NCBI GenBank assembly: GCA_020073385.1
Contig: JAIQFH010000003.1
Span: forward strand, 62,001 to 126,000
Source of the DNA: Terriglobia bacterium
GTDB lineage: Bacteria; Acidobacteriota; Terriglobia; Terriglobales; Acidobacteriaceae
Length of the DNA stretch: 64,000 bases
Reading direction: 5' to 3'
Shown here: positions 36,284 through 45,700 of the stretch, piece by piece
Layout: each line of letters begins with the position of its first letter
Numbering within the stretch: position 1 is the first letter of the stretch
Notes under the pieces: model-generated
Seen by the model: the letters and a program-made list of their open reading frames with translations, nothing else
The model's database searches: none
What the model was told of the DNA's origin: nothing
Made by a program: the position numbers and the translations under genes

Positions 36284-36546
36284 ACGGGCATTCTGAGGTG
36301 CAGTTCACGAACGCGTTGCCGGAGTACTCGCCAGCTGTGCTGCAACTGTGTCAAAACCCCTTCGATTCGGGGCTCTGGAGATATGCTCGAGAGAAAAGCA
36401 GACTCCCCAAGTTCTTGTTTTCATTAGAAGTCGTCAGAACGAGAAGAGCGTTTAGAGCGGGCGTGTGTGCGCCAAGGCAGGCGCGCCACTAGAATGCGTT
36501 TTGAAAAACACACTTTGCGAAGTCGTGCCATTCGATCTGAACCTCT

Positions 36547-36558
36547 TGGCACGTGCCA
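36547..36558. repeat. 12-bp perfect palindrome TGGCACGTGCCA
   Basis: tggcac followed directly by gtgcca. The left half also pairs with cgtgcca at 36524-36530, so two alternative stems exist. No T-tract follows. It could be a protein-binding site or part of an attachment region. Confidence 0.5.
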
Positions 36559-36698
36559 GGGTTTCTTTTCCACTCGAAATGGGACTGCCATTCGAGGACT
36601 TACATTCACCCCTAAATGGGGTGATTCAACAGGACTGAGATGGTCGAAGCATCACTGTAAGAGATTGAAAACATTCAGCACAACTCCCGAATCCCATT

Positions 36699-36743
36699 TT
36701 CGGGACCAGGGGGTCGGAGGTTCAAATCCTCGCTCCCCGACCA
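36699..36743 (+). other. 3' half of tRNA-Pro(CGG): probable attachment-site scar
   Basis: From the anticodon loop TTCGGGA onward the sequence follows a bacterial tRNA-Pro: variable region ending GGGGTCGGAGG, T loop TTCAAAT, CCTC, and the 3' acceptor end CCCCGACCA including CCA. To the left the anticodon 5' stem pairs at only 2 of 5 positions, and no D arm or 5' acceptor strand (expected to start CGGGG about 35 bp further left) is present. So the 5' half is missing, and the break is at the anticodon loop, a usual crossover site of tRNA-targeting integrases. Confidence 0.7.
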
Positions 36744-37025
36744 TTTACACTGTGTGCGTTCCTGTTTCGCGACAAGCGTTTTTTGGGAAAATCTCGGATT
36801 CCAGGACCGCCAGCCCTTTTGCCGCTGCCTTTTAAGAGAATTGGGGAACGTCCCGTCTATCCCCAGATATCGTTCCCAGATATCAGTCGGAAATAGTCTG
36901 ATGTTGGGCGAATGGCCGACGCCCGAAGATGATGCCCAAAGCTGTCTTGGGGTGCCCTTCGCCATAGTAGTAGGTCAGCCGCGCACCCATGTGGTAAAAC
37001 CGAACTTAAGCCCGCGAACGCCTCC

Positions 37026-37796
37026 TCATGCCCTTATCAGCGGAAGGAGCACGCCGATCAGCACGCTTGCACCATCCATCAGCGCGTGCGCAATCGCGAG
37101 CGGAACCAACCGGCGCAGTCGCAGATAAACGAGTGTTGCGAACACGCTGAATGGCACCGGCGACAACAGCCGAAACGCCATGAACTTCGCGTCAAAGGTC
37201 AACGGCATGAACACATGTTGCAAGGACCAGGTGAACGCCACAACGGCGATTGCCACGCTCGTACTCCGACAAAGAACCTGAAAGCGAGGTACCAGGTAGC
37301 CGTTGTACGTCATCTGCTCGGTCAGCCCCCAAATGAACGGAAACATCAGCACCGCATAGAGAGCGGCTGGTAATGACAAGTGTCCAAAGAGGTACGGCGG
37401 CGTGAGCGTCCCGTACAACAGCCAGCCGGCCGCGTAGCTGCCACCAAGAATGAACACGAGGCTCGCCGGGACGAGTCCGAAGCCGAGCGCTACATCGCGC
37501 ACGAGCCGGCTCCTCTCGAACCCGACGAGATCGAACAGGCGGATGCCCTCGCGGCGAGTGAGCCGCCACAGCAGGACCAGGCATCCGGCGTCGATCAATG
37601 TCCCGTACACCGGCAGCCATGGCTCAGCGTCATGCCATGGAGTCGGCGACGCTCGCAGGGCGAAGACGGCCGCAACAAGCGCTTGCGCTCCGACAGCGCA
37701 AGCAGCGCGCGCAAACAGCATCAGCGCAGGCCCTCTCCATGTCAGCGTTGCCGTCTCCCGGCGCCGAAGGAGGGCCTCGTGAGAATTCGGATCCAT
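37026..37796 (-). CDS. CPBP-family intramembrane protein with degenerate active-site motif
   Basis: 256 residues from ATG 37796 (MDPNSHEALLRRRETATLTW); a longer frame upstream starts with sequence that looks non-coding. Seven or so hydrophobic segments. CPBP (Abi/Rce1-like) proteins carry EExxxR, FxxxH and HxxxN/D motifs. Here motif 1 is EQMTYNGYLVPRF, with Gln for the second Glu and Asn for Arg, while FTWSLQHVF and AHALMD carry the two His positions. So the fold is kept but protease activity is uncertain. It lies alone, bracketed by two tRNA-like fragments. Confidence 0.8.
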   Translation of the reverse strand: MDPNSHEALLRRRETATLTWRGPALMLFARAACAVGAQALVAAVFALRASPTPWHDAEPWLPVYGTLIDAGCLVLLWRLTRREGIRLFDLVGFERSRLVRDVALGFGLVPASLVFILGGSYAAGWLLYGTLTPPYLFGHLSLPAALYAVLMFPFIWGLTEQMTYNGYLVPRFQVLCRSTSVAIAVVAFTWSLQHVFMPLTFDAKFMAFRLLSPVPFSVFATLVYLRLRRLVPLAIAHALMDGASVLIGVLLPLIRA

Positions 37797-37932
37797 GAAT
37801 CGAATCGTACTATTTATCTTTGGCGACGATCTGCACAAGTGAACATACCGCAATCCCTTTGCAAAGCGCCGCCTAACGTCTCGGCCCCACGCCCCAATCC
37901 AATTAGGGCATAGAAAAAAAGGTGGCAGTGTT

Positions 37933-38088
37933 ATGCGTAATGTAAAAACCAAGGCTCCGCTCCAGCGGCGGAGGAAAATCTGGCATCGCTATTCAGATCA
38001 TGGGTTATTAGGAAGTTATTCCCGAGCCCTCAAAGAGATTTCGGTGCAACTCAGTGAGGCCGGAAAAAGAATGCTTTCTGGCCCCTAA
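37933..38088 (+). CDS. Possible small basic protein (51 aa)
   Basis: ATG 37933 with AAGGTGG about 9 nt upstream; product MRNVKTKAPLQRRRKIWHRY then SRALKEISVQLSEAGKRMLS. Basic N-terminus and an amphipathic helix at the end. No known family and no neighbours to support it, so it may be chance. Confidence 0.2.
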   Translation: MRNVKTKAPLQRRRKIWHRYSDHGLLGSYSRALKEISVQLSEAGKRMLSGP

Positions 38089-38119
38089 GCGATGCCAGGT
38101 GAAGCACTTAGATTTTGTC

Positions 38120-38170
38120 CTGCGCCTGCCCTGGGCGCAGAGGGTCGATGGTTCGAATCCAAGCAGCTCA
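38120..38170 (+). other. Second tRNA-like 3' fragment (degenerate)
   Basis: A 7-bp stem ctgcgcc/ggcgcag with a 7-nt loop (38120-38140) is followed by AGGGTCGATGGTTCGAATCCA, which is a textbook variable loop plus T arm. The T stem pairs only at three positions, the anticodon loop lacks T33, the acceptor strand has no partner and there is no CCA. Best read as a decayed tRNA relic. Confidence 0.4.
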
Positions 38171-38283
38171 TTGGACTAGCGGCGACGCCAACACCGCGCG
38201 CAACATCTGCTGCCCCGTTTATACAAGCTTGTATCACGGCAGGGCCTATTCGATACGGAATTTGAAATGCTAGTCTTCTTGGC

Positions 38284-39651
38284 ATGCCTTCCTCCCATAT
38301 TCTGCGCTGCTTGCTCTCCGTGCTGGTCGCCATCGCTCCTGCGTTAGGTCAGAATGCGGTTGACTTGAAGCCGACTCCACAGCAAGTGGAGTGGCAAGAC
38401 CTGGAGATGGGAGCGATCATCCATTTTGGTCCGAATACTTTTATGGATCGAGAATGGGGAGACGGTACCGCCGATCCGAAGGTGTTTAATCCGACACAGT
38501 TTGATCCAGACCAGTGGATGCAGGCACTGCGGGCCGCCGGGATCCGATACGTGATCTTTGTGGCCAAACATCATGATGGCTTCTGTCTCTGGCCTACGGC
38601 GCAGACTGATTACGGCGTGAAGAGCAGCCCGTTCGAGAACGGGAGAGGCGACGTGGTTGGCAAGGTGGAAGCAGCGGCGAGGAAGTACGGGATGAAGTTT
38701 GGAGTGTATCTGTCTCCCTGGGATCGGCACGAGCCGCGGTACAGCAACTCCGCCGAGTACGACAAATACTACACGGCCGAACTCGATGAACTGGCGCAAG
38801 GGTATGGTCAACTCGAGGAGTTCTGGCTGGACGGCGCCGGCAGCGGCGGGCATGTCTACAACTTTCCTCGCATTGTCGAAGAGTTGCGCATGTGGCAGCC
38901 GAACACGCTCGTATTCGCGGATATGGCGCTTTTCGAGTATGGCGATATTCGCTGGGTGGGGAACGAAGACGGAGTCATCCCTTACGAGAACTGGAATGTC
39001 ATCGACCGGCACGGCTATCTGCGCTGGCGTCCGGTTGAGGCGGATACTCCCCTGCGAAAGAATCATTGGTTCTGGCATCCCAATGACGAGGCCAGTCTGA
39101 AAAGTTTGCCAGAACTAATGACCATGTACGAGCAGACCGTGGGGCGTGGCGGTCAACTCGTTCTCGGGATCGCGCCCGATCGACGCGGGTTAATTCCTGA
39201 GGCTGATGTTCAGCGTCTGAAAGAGTTTGGCGAGGCGGTGCGCTCGAGGTATGGCACGAATCTTGTCACGAAGCACCTGGTAACGGGGGCAGAAGAGGAA
39301 CTGGCGCTTGACGGCGATCCAGATACTTTTTGGTCGGCGCCGGCGGGTTCGCATCACGCCGCTCTCGATGTTCGGTTCGATCATCCGGTCACGTTCGACC
39401 GCGCATTGACGATGGAATGGCTGAACAGTGGACAGCGGGTCCAGCTTTACGCCATCGAAGTCTTCCGGGAAGGGAAGTGGAGCGCGGTTGCCCGAGGTCA
39501 GGCGATCGGGCATAAGCGTATCGATCCCTTCGCGCCGGTCACCGCATCACGCGTGCGTTTGCACATTCTGTCTTCGTCGGCGGAGGCGCACATCCGCGAA
39601 TTCCAGATTTTCAATTCGAACGAAGCGTCTGCGGAATCCCGCAAGAAGTGA
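38284..39651 (+). CDS. Secreted GH29 alpha-L-fucosidase with F5/8-type C-terminal module
   Basis: 455 residues. Signal peptide MPSSHILRCLLSVLVAIAPALGQ. The GH29 barrel is evident: MGAIIHFGPNTFMDREWG, KHHDGFCLWPTAQTDYGVKSSP, VGKVEAAARKYGMKFGVYLSPWDRHE, and EEFWLDGAGSG, where the Asp is at the nucleophile position of GH29. NWNVIDRHGYLRWRPVEADTPLR and WFWHPND fit the later strands. Residues 330-455 look like a discoidin (F5/8 C) module (GDPDTFWSAP, DVRFDHPVTFDRALTMEWLNSGQRV, HIREFQIF). It releases alpha-L-fucose from glycans in the periplasm or outside. It is convergent with the DeoR gene, 5 bp apart. Confidence 0.93.
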   Translation: MPSSHILRCLLSVLVAIAPALGQNAVDLKPTPQQVEWQDLEMGAIIHFGPNTFMDREWGDGTADPKVFNPTQFDPDQWMQALRAAGIRYVIFVAKHHDGFCLWPTAQTDYGVKSSPFENGRGDVVGKVEAAARKYGMKFGVYLSPWDRHEPRYSNSAEYDKYYTAELDELAQGYGQLEEFWLDGAGSGGHVYNFPRIVEELRMWQPNTLVFADMALFEYGDIRWVGNEDGVIPYENWNVIDRHGYLRWRPVEADTPLRKNHWFWHPNDEASLKSLPELMTMYEQTVGRGGQLVLGIAPDRRGLIPEADVQRLKEFGEAVRSRYGTNLVTKHLVTGAEEELALDGDPDTFWSAPAGSHHAALDVRFDHPVTFDRALTMEWLNSGQRVQLYAIEVFREGKWSAVARGQAIGHKRIDPFAPVTASRVRLHILSSSAEAHIREFQIFNSNEASAESRKK

Positions 39652-39656
39652 AGGAC

Positions 39657-40436
39657 CTAAACGCGGCGCACGTCGATTCCGCGCTCTACAAACGGCGCAA
39701 TCACCTTATCGGTAGCGTCGGTGTCGGTAACGATCATGTTGATGTTTGCGATGGGGCAGATCAACGATGCCGTGACCACGCCGATTTTGGTGGAGTCGGT
39801 CACCACCACGATGTGCTTGGATTGCTGGATCATGGTACGAAACGTCAGAGCTTCTTCGGGTTCGATCACGGTGATCCCGCGAGCCAGGTCGAGTCCGCAG
39901 ACACTCACGAACACGCGGTCCATATAAACGTCTTTGAGTGAGTCGATGGCAGCGTGGCCAACCAGGGAGAATGAGCCGGCCCATTGCACGAAGCCTCCCG
40001 TGACGAATGTCCGCAGGCCCGGACAATTGCTCAATTCCATGGCGATGTTGATCGCGTTGGTAATCACACGGATGTTGTGACGATTGCGGAGATTGCGAGC
40101 GACGTGAGTCGTCGTCGTGCCTGCGGTGAAGCCTACGGTCTCGTTTTCCTGAATCAGTTCGGCTGCATGCAGCCCGATCCGCCGCTTCTGAGGCGTACGG
40201 TGCTGCTCCCGATTCTGAAACAAAGAGTCGTAGCGGAACGGCTCGTAAAGCAGCGGCTCAACCAAGGTAACGCCGCCATGGGTTCTGCGGACCAGACCTT
40301 TTGCTTCCAACTTTGTCAGATCCCTGCGGACGCTTGCTGCTGAGGCTCCCAGCCGTTTGATCAGGACGTCGAGCGACAGGTCACCCTCCTGTCGCAATTC
40401 CCGCAAGATTTTGTCTGCGCGATTTCGTGCGTTCAT
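39657..40436 (-). CDS. DeoR-family sugar-responsive transcriptional regulator
   Basis: 259 residues. N-terminal DeoR winged helix (NRADKILRELRQEGDLSLDVLIKRLGASAASVRRDLTKLEAKGLVRRTHGG) and a C-terminal sugar-phosphate isomerase-like effector domain (IGLHAAELIQENETVGFTAGTTTTHVARNL, VVTDSTKIGVVTASLICPIANINMIVTDTDA). DeoR regulators usually repress carbohydrate genes and respond to a phosphorylated sugar. It stands between the fucosidase gene (convergent) and the PNGase A gene (divergent), sharing the 273-bp promoter region with the latter, so it probably controls this glycan locus. Confidence 0.93.
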   Translation of the reverse strand: MNARNRADKILRELRQEGDLSLDVLIKRLGASAASVRRDLTKLEAKGLVRRTHGGVTLVEPLLYEPFRYDSLFQNREQHRTPQKRRIGLHAAELIQENETVGFTAGTTTTHVARNLRNRHNIRVITNAINIAMELSNCPGLRTFVTGGFVQWAGSFSLVGHAAIDSLKDVYMDRVFVSVCGLDLARGITVIEPEEALTFRTMIQQSKHIVVVTDSTKIGVVTASLICPIANINMIVTDTDATDKVIAPFVERGIDVRRV

Positions 40437-40585
40437 GTGGAGCGTCCGTTGGTGCCGTCCATCTGTCGGCAGGACAATCTGAAATTGCCTGGACCGTTAA
40501 GACCCCAGAGTTTAACTCATTCGAGTGGAAGTAGGGGCTGTCGGGTACGTCCAGCGTGCAAGAATTTAACCTAATTGGGCAAGCA

Positions 40586-40614
40586 TTTGATCGAGTTAGG
40601 CAAATTCAATCAAA
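40586..40614. promoter_or_regulatory. Inverted repeat TTTGAT-N17-ATCAAA, possible operator
   Basis: Perfect 6-bp arms immediately upstream of the TTGACA box of the PNGase A promoter, in the region shared with the divergent DeoR gene. A DeoR operator is plausible; short arms make chance possible. Confidence 0.3.
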
Positions 40615-40620
40615 GTTTCC

Positions 40621-40649
40621 TTGACATTCCGCATTATCCGGTGCGATAA
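40621..40649 (+). promoter_or_regulatory. Sigma-70-type promoter for the PNGase A gene
   Basis: TTGACA (40621-40626), 17-bp spacer, CGATAA (40644-40649). About 55 bp remain to the ATG, with AAGGAG 8-9 nt before it. Confidence 0.6.
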
Positions 40650-40709
40650 GAGAATCCCCCGATTTGGGAATTTCCTTCCAGGCGGGCACTTCCGTTAAGG
40701 AGTCTTCCG

Positions 40710-42413
40710 ATGAACCTCCCCCACCGCTCGTTAACGATATTCGTCGCAATCGCAGCTCTGTCGTTCTTCAATCCCAACTTCATGGTAGCCCAAAGCACGA
40801 ACCGGCAGATCGGGACCCAATTCGAGGTGACAGCCGATCCGACAGTTGCGCGGCCGGATCAGCAACCCTGCGTTGTTCCTCTGTTCTCCGCGTACCAGTT
40901 TGCGTTCTTTTCCGATACGACGCAAACATTCCAGTTCACACCGCCCAGCAACTGCTCCGGCCCGTGGAAGAAGGTCGTATTTGAGGTTGATTTCAGCGAG
41001 AACGGGGGAGTTCAGTTTGATCGGACCGCGAGCATTTATCTGGGGAACACGAACGTTTATTTTGGGACAACTCCCGAGCCGCTTGCTGTCCTGACGAACA
41101 CCTGGCACATTGAGCGCGACATCACCGATTACTCCGCTTTGCTGACGATGCCACAGACAGGAACAATCGTGCTCGGGAATTGCACTACGGATTGCCCACC
41201 GCCGTACAACACCCGTCTCAATGGAGTTTTCACCGTAAGCGCAAATCTGGAATTTTATCCCGCGGGTCGCGACTCTGGAGACCGAGCCCGGACCCCAGAC
41301 ATGGTTTTGCCCTTGCAACAAACCAATAGCGGCGGCGGAATCAATCTCCCGGCTTTCTTGTTTAGTCCGACGGACCAGTTCTCAACTACATTCACTCTGC
41401 CTACGAACATTGAAGGCGTGTACCTGGATGTGGTTTCACAGAGCCAGTCCGTTGACGAACAGTGGTTCGCGTGCTTTCCCAACGATCTTGCTAGCATCAA
41501 CGAGGTCTATGGATGCGGCAATACAGACTTTCGGGAGACCGAGATCACCATCGATGGCCAGCCCGCCGGCATTGCGCCGGTCTCTCCGTGGGTCTACACG
41601 GGCTTCCTGCCCGATCAATGGATCCCGTCGCCAGGGGTGCAGACACTCGATTTCGTTCCTTATCGCGTGAACCTTACTCCCTTTGCCGGATTGCTGAGCG
41701 ACGGCAATCCACATACGGTGTCGCTGAGCATTTTCAACGACGACAGCTACTTCGCCGAGACAGCGTCGCTGCTGCTCTTTCTGGACAAAGGGTCGGCGCA
41801 GGTGACGGGTGCAGTATCGAAGAACACGCTGGCTGCTCCTAAACCCGTCGTGACAGAGAATCTGCAGGGCACGTCGACCGTGACCGGGACCATCGGCGTC
41901 ACGTCGGACCGCCGTTTCACCATCGCCGGGTACGTCAACACTTCGCATGGCAAGGTGTCGACCTCGGTTCAAGAGCATCAGTATTTTTCGAGTACGCAAA
42001 CTATCGATTTCGATACGGTGAACTTTACGGTGCTCGACCAGAACACTGCCGTCCAGAACAAGGTCTCGGCAACCACGACCGTCTCAGGGAGAGAAGGAAC
42101 GGCAGTGAGCCATGATAATTTCACCTTCCCCATCAATGTGGATTTCATCTACCCGGTCAGTACTTCCCGGTTTGGCTTTAACGTGACAACCAGCCAGACG
42201 TACCACGACGACCGAGAAGCCGTCGGTGGCGGAGAGTTTCCGAGCTTCAGTTCGGTTACGAACTCGGGGAAGGCGACAGACGTGTCGCCAGCCAAGAGCA
42301 GCCAGGAGTACACGCAATTCGATTCGGGCGGCCGTTTCTACGACTGCAGGATTGCGTCGAAGAACAACACCCTGACCAAAGTTAGCCACGGATGTTCGGC
42401 GAGTGAGCGTTAG
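40710..42413 (+). CDS. PNGase A-like peptide-N4-(N-acetyl-beta-glucosaminyl)asparagine amidase, exported
   Basis: 567 residues with signal peptide (MNLPHRSLTIFVAIAALSFFNPNFMVAQ). The N-terminal half matches the PNGase A family: PWKKVVFEVDFSENGGVQFDRTASIYLGNTNVYFGTTPEP, HIERDITDYSALLTMPQTGTIVLGN, TVSANLEFYP; the C-terminal half is the second beta-sandwich (VSPWVYTGFLPDQWIPSPG, TLDFVPYRVNLTPFAGLL, HTVSLSIFNDDSYFAETASLLLFLDKGS). These enzymes remove whole N-glycans from glycoproteins by cutting the Asn-GlcNAc amide bond. The family is best known from plants and fungi. Next to a fucosidase, a TonB receptor and galactokinase it supports N-glycan use. No Cys-based transglutaminase motif. Confidence 0.87.
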   Translation: MNLPHRSLTIFVAIAALSFFNPNFMVAQSTNRQIGTQFEVTADPTVARPDQQPCVVPLFSAYQFAFFSDTTQTFQFTPPSNCSGPWKKVVFEVDFSENGGVQFDRTASIYLGNTNVYFGTTPEPLAVLTNTWHIERDITDYSALLTMPQTGTIVLGNCTTDCPPPYNTRLNGVFTVSANLEFYPAGRDSGDRARTPDMVLPLQQTNSGGGINLPAFLFSPTDQFSTTFTLPTNIEGVYLDVVSQSQSVDEQWFACFPNDLASINEVYGCGNTDFRETEITIDGQPAGIAPVSPWVYTGFLPDQWIPSPGVQTLDFVPYRVNLTPFAGLLSDGNPHTVSLSIFNDDSYFAETASLLLFLDKGSAQVTGAVSKNTLAAPKPVVTENLQGTSTVTGTIGVTSDRRFTIAGYVNTSHGKVSTSVQEHQYFSSTQTIDFDTVNFTVLDQNTAVQNKVSATTTVSGREGTAVSHDNFTFPINVDFIYPVSTSRFGFNVTTSQTYHDDREAVGGGEFPSFSSVTNSGKATDVSPAKSSQEYTQFDSGGRFYDCRIASKNNTLTKVSHGCSASER

Positions 42414-42432
42414 CAGTTGGTGTGGTATCTCA

Positions 42433-42461
42433 AAGGGCCCGGTCCGGAGGATTGGGCCCTT
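42433..42461 (+). terminator. Rho-independent-type terminator after the PNGase A gene
   Basis: Perfect stem aagggccc/gggccctt with a 13-nt loop, followed by ccttcctt rather than a pure T-run. It is 20 bp after the stop codon, which separates this gene from the TonB receptor gene. Confidence 0.6.
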
Positions 42462-42611
42462 CCTTCCTTGCAGCCATGCGTGGCGCTTCCAGCGGTAAGA
42501 CCGCTGAATGCTGCTCGGCTGGATATGTCTCCATCTGGCCATACCTGAGACGTATATTGTGTGTTTATGTCTTTTTTATGAGCGAAATAGCCTAAAACGA
42601 TCATTTTGCGC

Positions 42612-42640
42612 TTGACAGTCGTCACGCTCAGCAATTAGCG
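42612..42640 (+). promoter_or_regulatory. Candidate promoter for the TonB receptor gene
   Basis: TTGACA (42612-42617) with 17 bp to TTAGCG (42635-42640), a poor -10 box. It is 80 bp before the receptor's ATG in a 306-bp intergenic region that otherwise shows only the terminator. Confidence 0.3.
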
Positions 42641-42719
42641 TCCCGGTAAAGATTCAGTGAGAACTCGTCTCGACCACGCCGATCGGTAGAAGGCCGTCGG
42701 CGACTGGAGGTATTTCACC

Positions 42720-45700
42720 ATGAGAAGTTTCTGTTACTGCATTGGCGTCCTTTTGGCCGTCGCCCTCTCGTTCACGCACGTCGCGGCACAGACCGTCACA
42801 GGTTCTATTACCGGCCAAGTCACGGATCCCAGCGGCGCCGTGGTAGCAGGGGCGACCGTTACCGCTGAAAATGTCGCCACCTCAGTTAAGACCACAGCGA
42901 AGACGAATGGCGCCGGCGTCTACACTCTTCGATTTCTGCCAATCGGAAGCTACAAGCTCAGCGTTGACGCGAAGGGCTTCGCTTCCACGAATGTCGCCCC
43001 CTTCTCACTGGAGATTGGCCAGACTGCAAAAATCGACGTCGGGCTCAAGATCAGTTCGGCCCAGACCGTTGTAGTGCAAGGCGAGGCTCATCCGATTCTT
43101 AATACAACGGATGCGACGCTGGGAAATACGCTGTCGACGAACGAGATCGCGAATATCCCGCTGAATGGCCGGAATTTCTCTTCCTTAACGCTCTACCAGC
43201 CCGGAGCGGTCGCCACCGACCCGACCGGCCTGACCGGGAACAACGCCATCGAGCGGAACACGTATAACAGCGGTGTCGTGGCCATTAATGGCAATCGCCA
43301 GCAGGCCAACAATTACATGGTGGAAGGGGCGGATAACAACGAACCCCAGAACAACCTCATCGGCTATAACCCCGCGCCCGATGCGATTGCCGAAGTTCGT
43401 GTGGTTGCAGCGAACGCGAACGCTACCTACGGAAATGCCAATGGCGGAGCAGTTGTCACTATCCTGAAATCCGGGACGAACAACTTTCACGGCTCAACAT
43501 ACGACTTACTGGAAAACCAGAATCTCGATGCCAATACATGGGCGAACGGTATTACGAATAGTCCGATTACGAAATACACGCAGAACATTTTTGGCGGGAC
43601 TTTCGGCGGGCCGATTCTGCGCAATAAGCTCTTCTTCTTCGTGGACTACGAGGGCATCCGCAAACACACCGCCCAGCCCTTACAGCAAGCCAGCGTTCTC
43701 ACTCCAGCCATGCTCGCGGGGGATTTCTCGGCGTTAACGACTCAACTCTACGACTCGCAGAACAACTTTGTGCCGTACACCGGAAATCAGATTCCGGTGG
43801 TAAGTCCAGTGGCCCAGTACCTCGCCGCTCACCCGGAGATTTATCCTGCCCCCAACAGAACGCCACTTGACGGACTGATCCAGGATAACTACGTCGGTCC
43901 GCAAAGCAGCTTCGTCCAGAACAACCAGGAAGACTTCAAGGTCGACTACAATCTGGGCAATTTGGACAAGATCAACGGGTTCTATTCTCAGGGTACCGGC
44001 AAAGACTTCACCAGCGCTATTCTTCCGGTCTTCTTCCCAGCGCACAACAACTATCCGACGAAGATTGCCGGCGCCAGCTGGGTACACACCTTTTCGTCCA
44101 CAATCGTGAACGAAGCGCGTTTTGGATTTACCCGTGTGCGCTGGAATAATGGTGTGCCTAGCGACCCCACAGGCCTGTTCGGGTTGAGCGGGGACCAGAA
44201 AGTTGGCATTCCGTTCGGCACGCAGAAATACGTGGGCTTCACCGGGCAAAACATCGGTAACAACGCGAGCTATATCGGGACCAGTGCCAATCCCCAGGTT
44301 TTTACTGACAATACATTCAATTACGAGGACACTCTGACCTGGCAACGCGGACGTCACTTTATCTCGATCGGAGGTCAGGCCACCCGGTACCAACAGAATT
44401 ATCTGAATGCCGGGAACGTTGGATTCCTTGGTACGTTCGGCTACACCGGGCAATACACTGGCCTCGCGAGTGGTGGCGGATACGGTCCTGCTGACTTTGT
44501 CCTGGGCCGGATCCAGAACGTTCAACTGGCATCGCCGCTCGGGTTGGTCGGGCAGCGTCAGTGGCGTGCGGCAGGCTTTTTCCAGGATGATTTCAAGCTG
44601 AGTTCAAGGCTCACGCTGAACCTGGGGCTACGCTATGAAGTCGATCAGCCCTGGTATGAACAGAACAACAAGACCGCCAACGTTCTTCCCGGCGGAACTG
44701 TCGAATACGCCGGCCACGTTCCGGCGGGGGCGATTGCCGGCTCTGTTGTCTGTCCGAATCATGCTTGTTACAACGCAAACTACAAGCAGATTATGCCGCG
44801 TGTAGGCTTCGCATACCAGGCGATGAACAAGCTTGTGATTCGTGGCGGCTACGGTGCCACCAGCTTTTTTGAAGGATATTCTTTCAATCAGCGTCTAACC
44901 TCGAGTCCGCCGTTTTCACTCGCCATCAACAGCAACGCTACGACTCCTTCCGGGGCCTCGGGTGGAACGCCTTTCACAGTTGCTGACGCTTTCAGTCAGC
45001 CGCTCGGCATCAACAACTCGCTGTATTCGGTATGGCCGCAGGATGTGCAGCCTGCGTACGTCCATCAGTTTACCTTGGTCACGGAATACGCGCTGACGCA
45101 CGAGCTATCTCTGAGCGCGGGATATCACGGACAAGTGGGCCATCATCTGGCTGACTATCGCAACGGCAACCAATTGACGGCTGCGCAGGCACCTGGAGTA
45201 ACTGCCATACTCAGTGCCAACGGTGGAGACTGCGGTGTAGCTTTTCCGACGGCCCTCCAGACGCCTTATTACAACCTGGTGGGAGAATGCGGCCCCATTT
45301 TGGTGACCGAATCTCAGGCGAGAATGACTTACAACGCAGGTCAGCTGAGTTTGCGCCAGCGGACGCATCGGGGTTTGGAATATACCCTGAATTACACCTA
45401 CGCGAAGTCCTTGACCAGCTCGTCGGGGAACTACGCTGTGTCGGGAACAAGTTTCAACGGTCTTTCCGTGCAGAACGGCTATGATCCCAACGCTGACTAC
45501 GGACCGTCTGGTATGGATATCCGACACAGTCTGAATTTCGTCGGCGTCTATGACCTTCCCTTCGGGCGTGGCCGCGCCTACGGAGGCAACGCGAGCCGGT
45601 TCGTGGACGCGGCGCTGGGAGGCTGGAGATTCGCTACCTCAGCTATCCTGTACACGGGATTCCCTGTCACCATTTTCGGTCCCAACAACAGCAATACTAA

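Larger units (their letters stand above)
36284..37025. other. Junction region after the eCIS operon, no supported gene
   Basis: 742 bp without a coherent coding frame. It contains the perfect palindrome at 36547-36558, a repeated 10-mer tgccattcga (36526-36535 and 36586-36595) and the tRNA-Pro 3' fragment at 36699-36743. Open frames here have no recognisable protein features. Confidence 0.6.
37797..38283. other. Intergenic region with a small ORF and tRNA-like sequence
   Basis: 487 bp between the start of the CPBP gene (reading left) and the GH29 gene (reading right). It includes the promoters of both, the 51-codon frame at 37933-38088 and the tRNA-like arm at 38120-38170. A row of A residues at 37914-37920 precedes the small frame. 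Confidence 0.5.

Noticed and set aside
36661-36743. Complete tRNA-Pro gene
   Set aside because: There is no 5' acceptor strand or D arm within 80 bp, and the anticodon 5' stem pairs at 2 of 5 bases.
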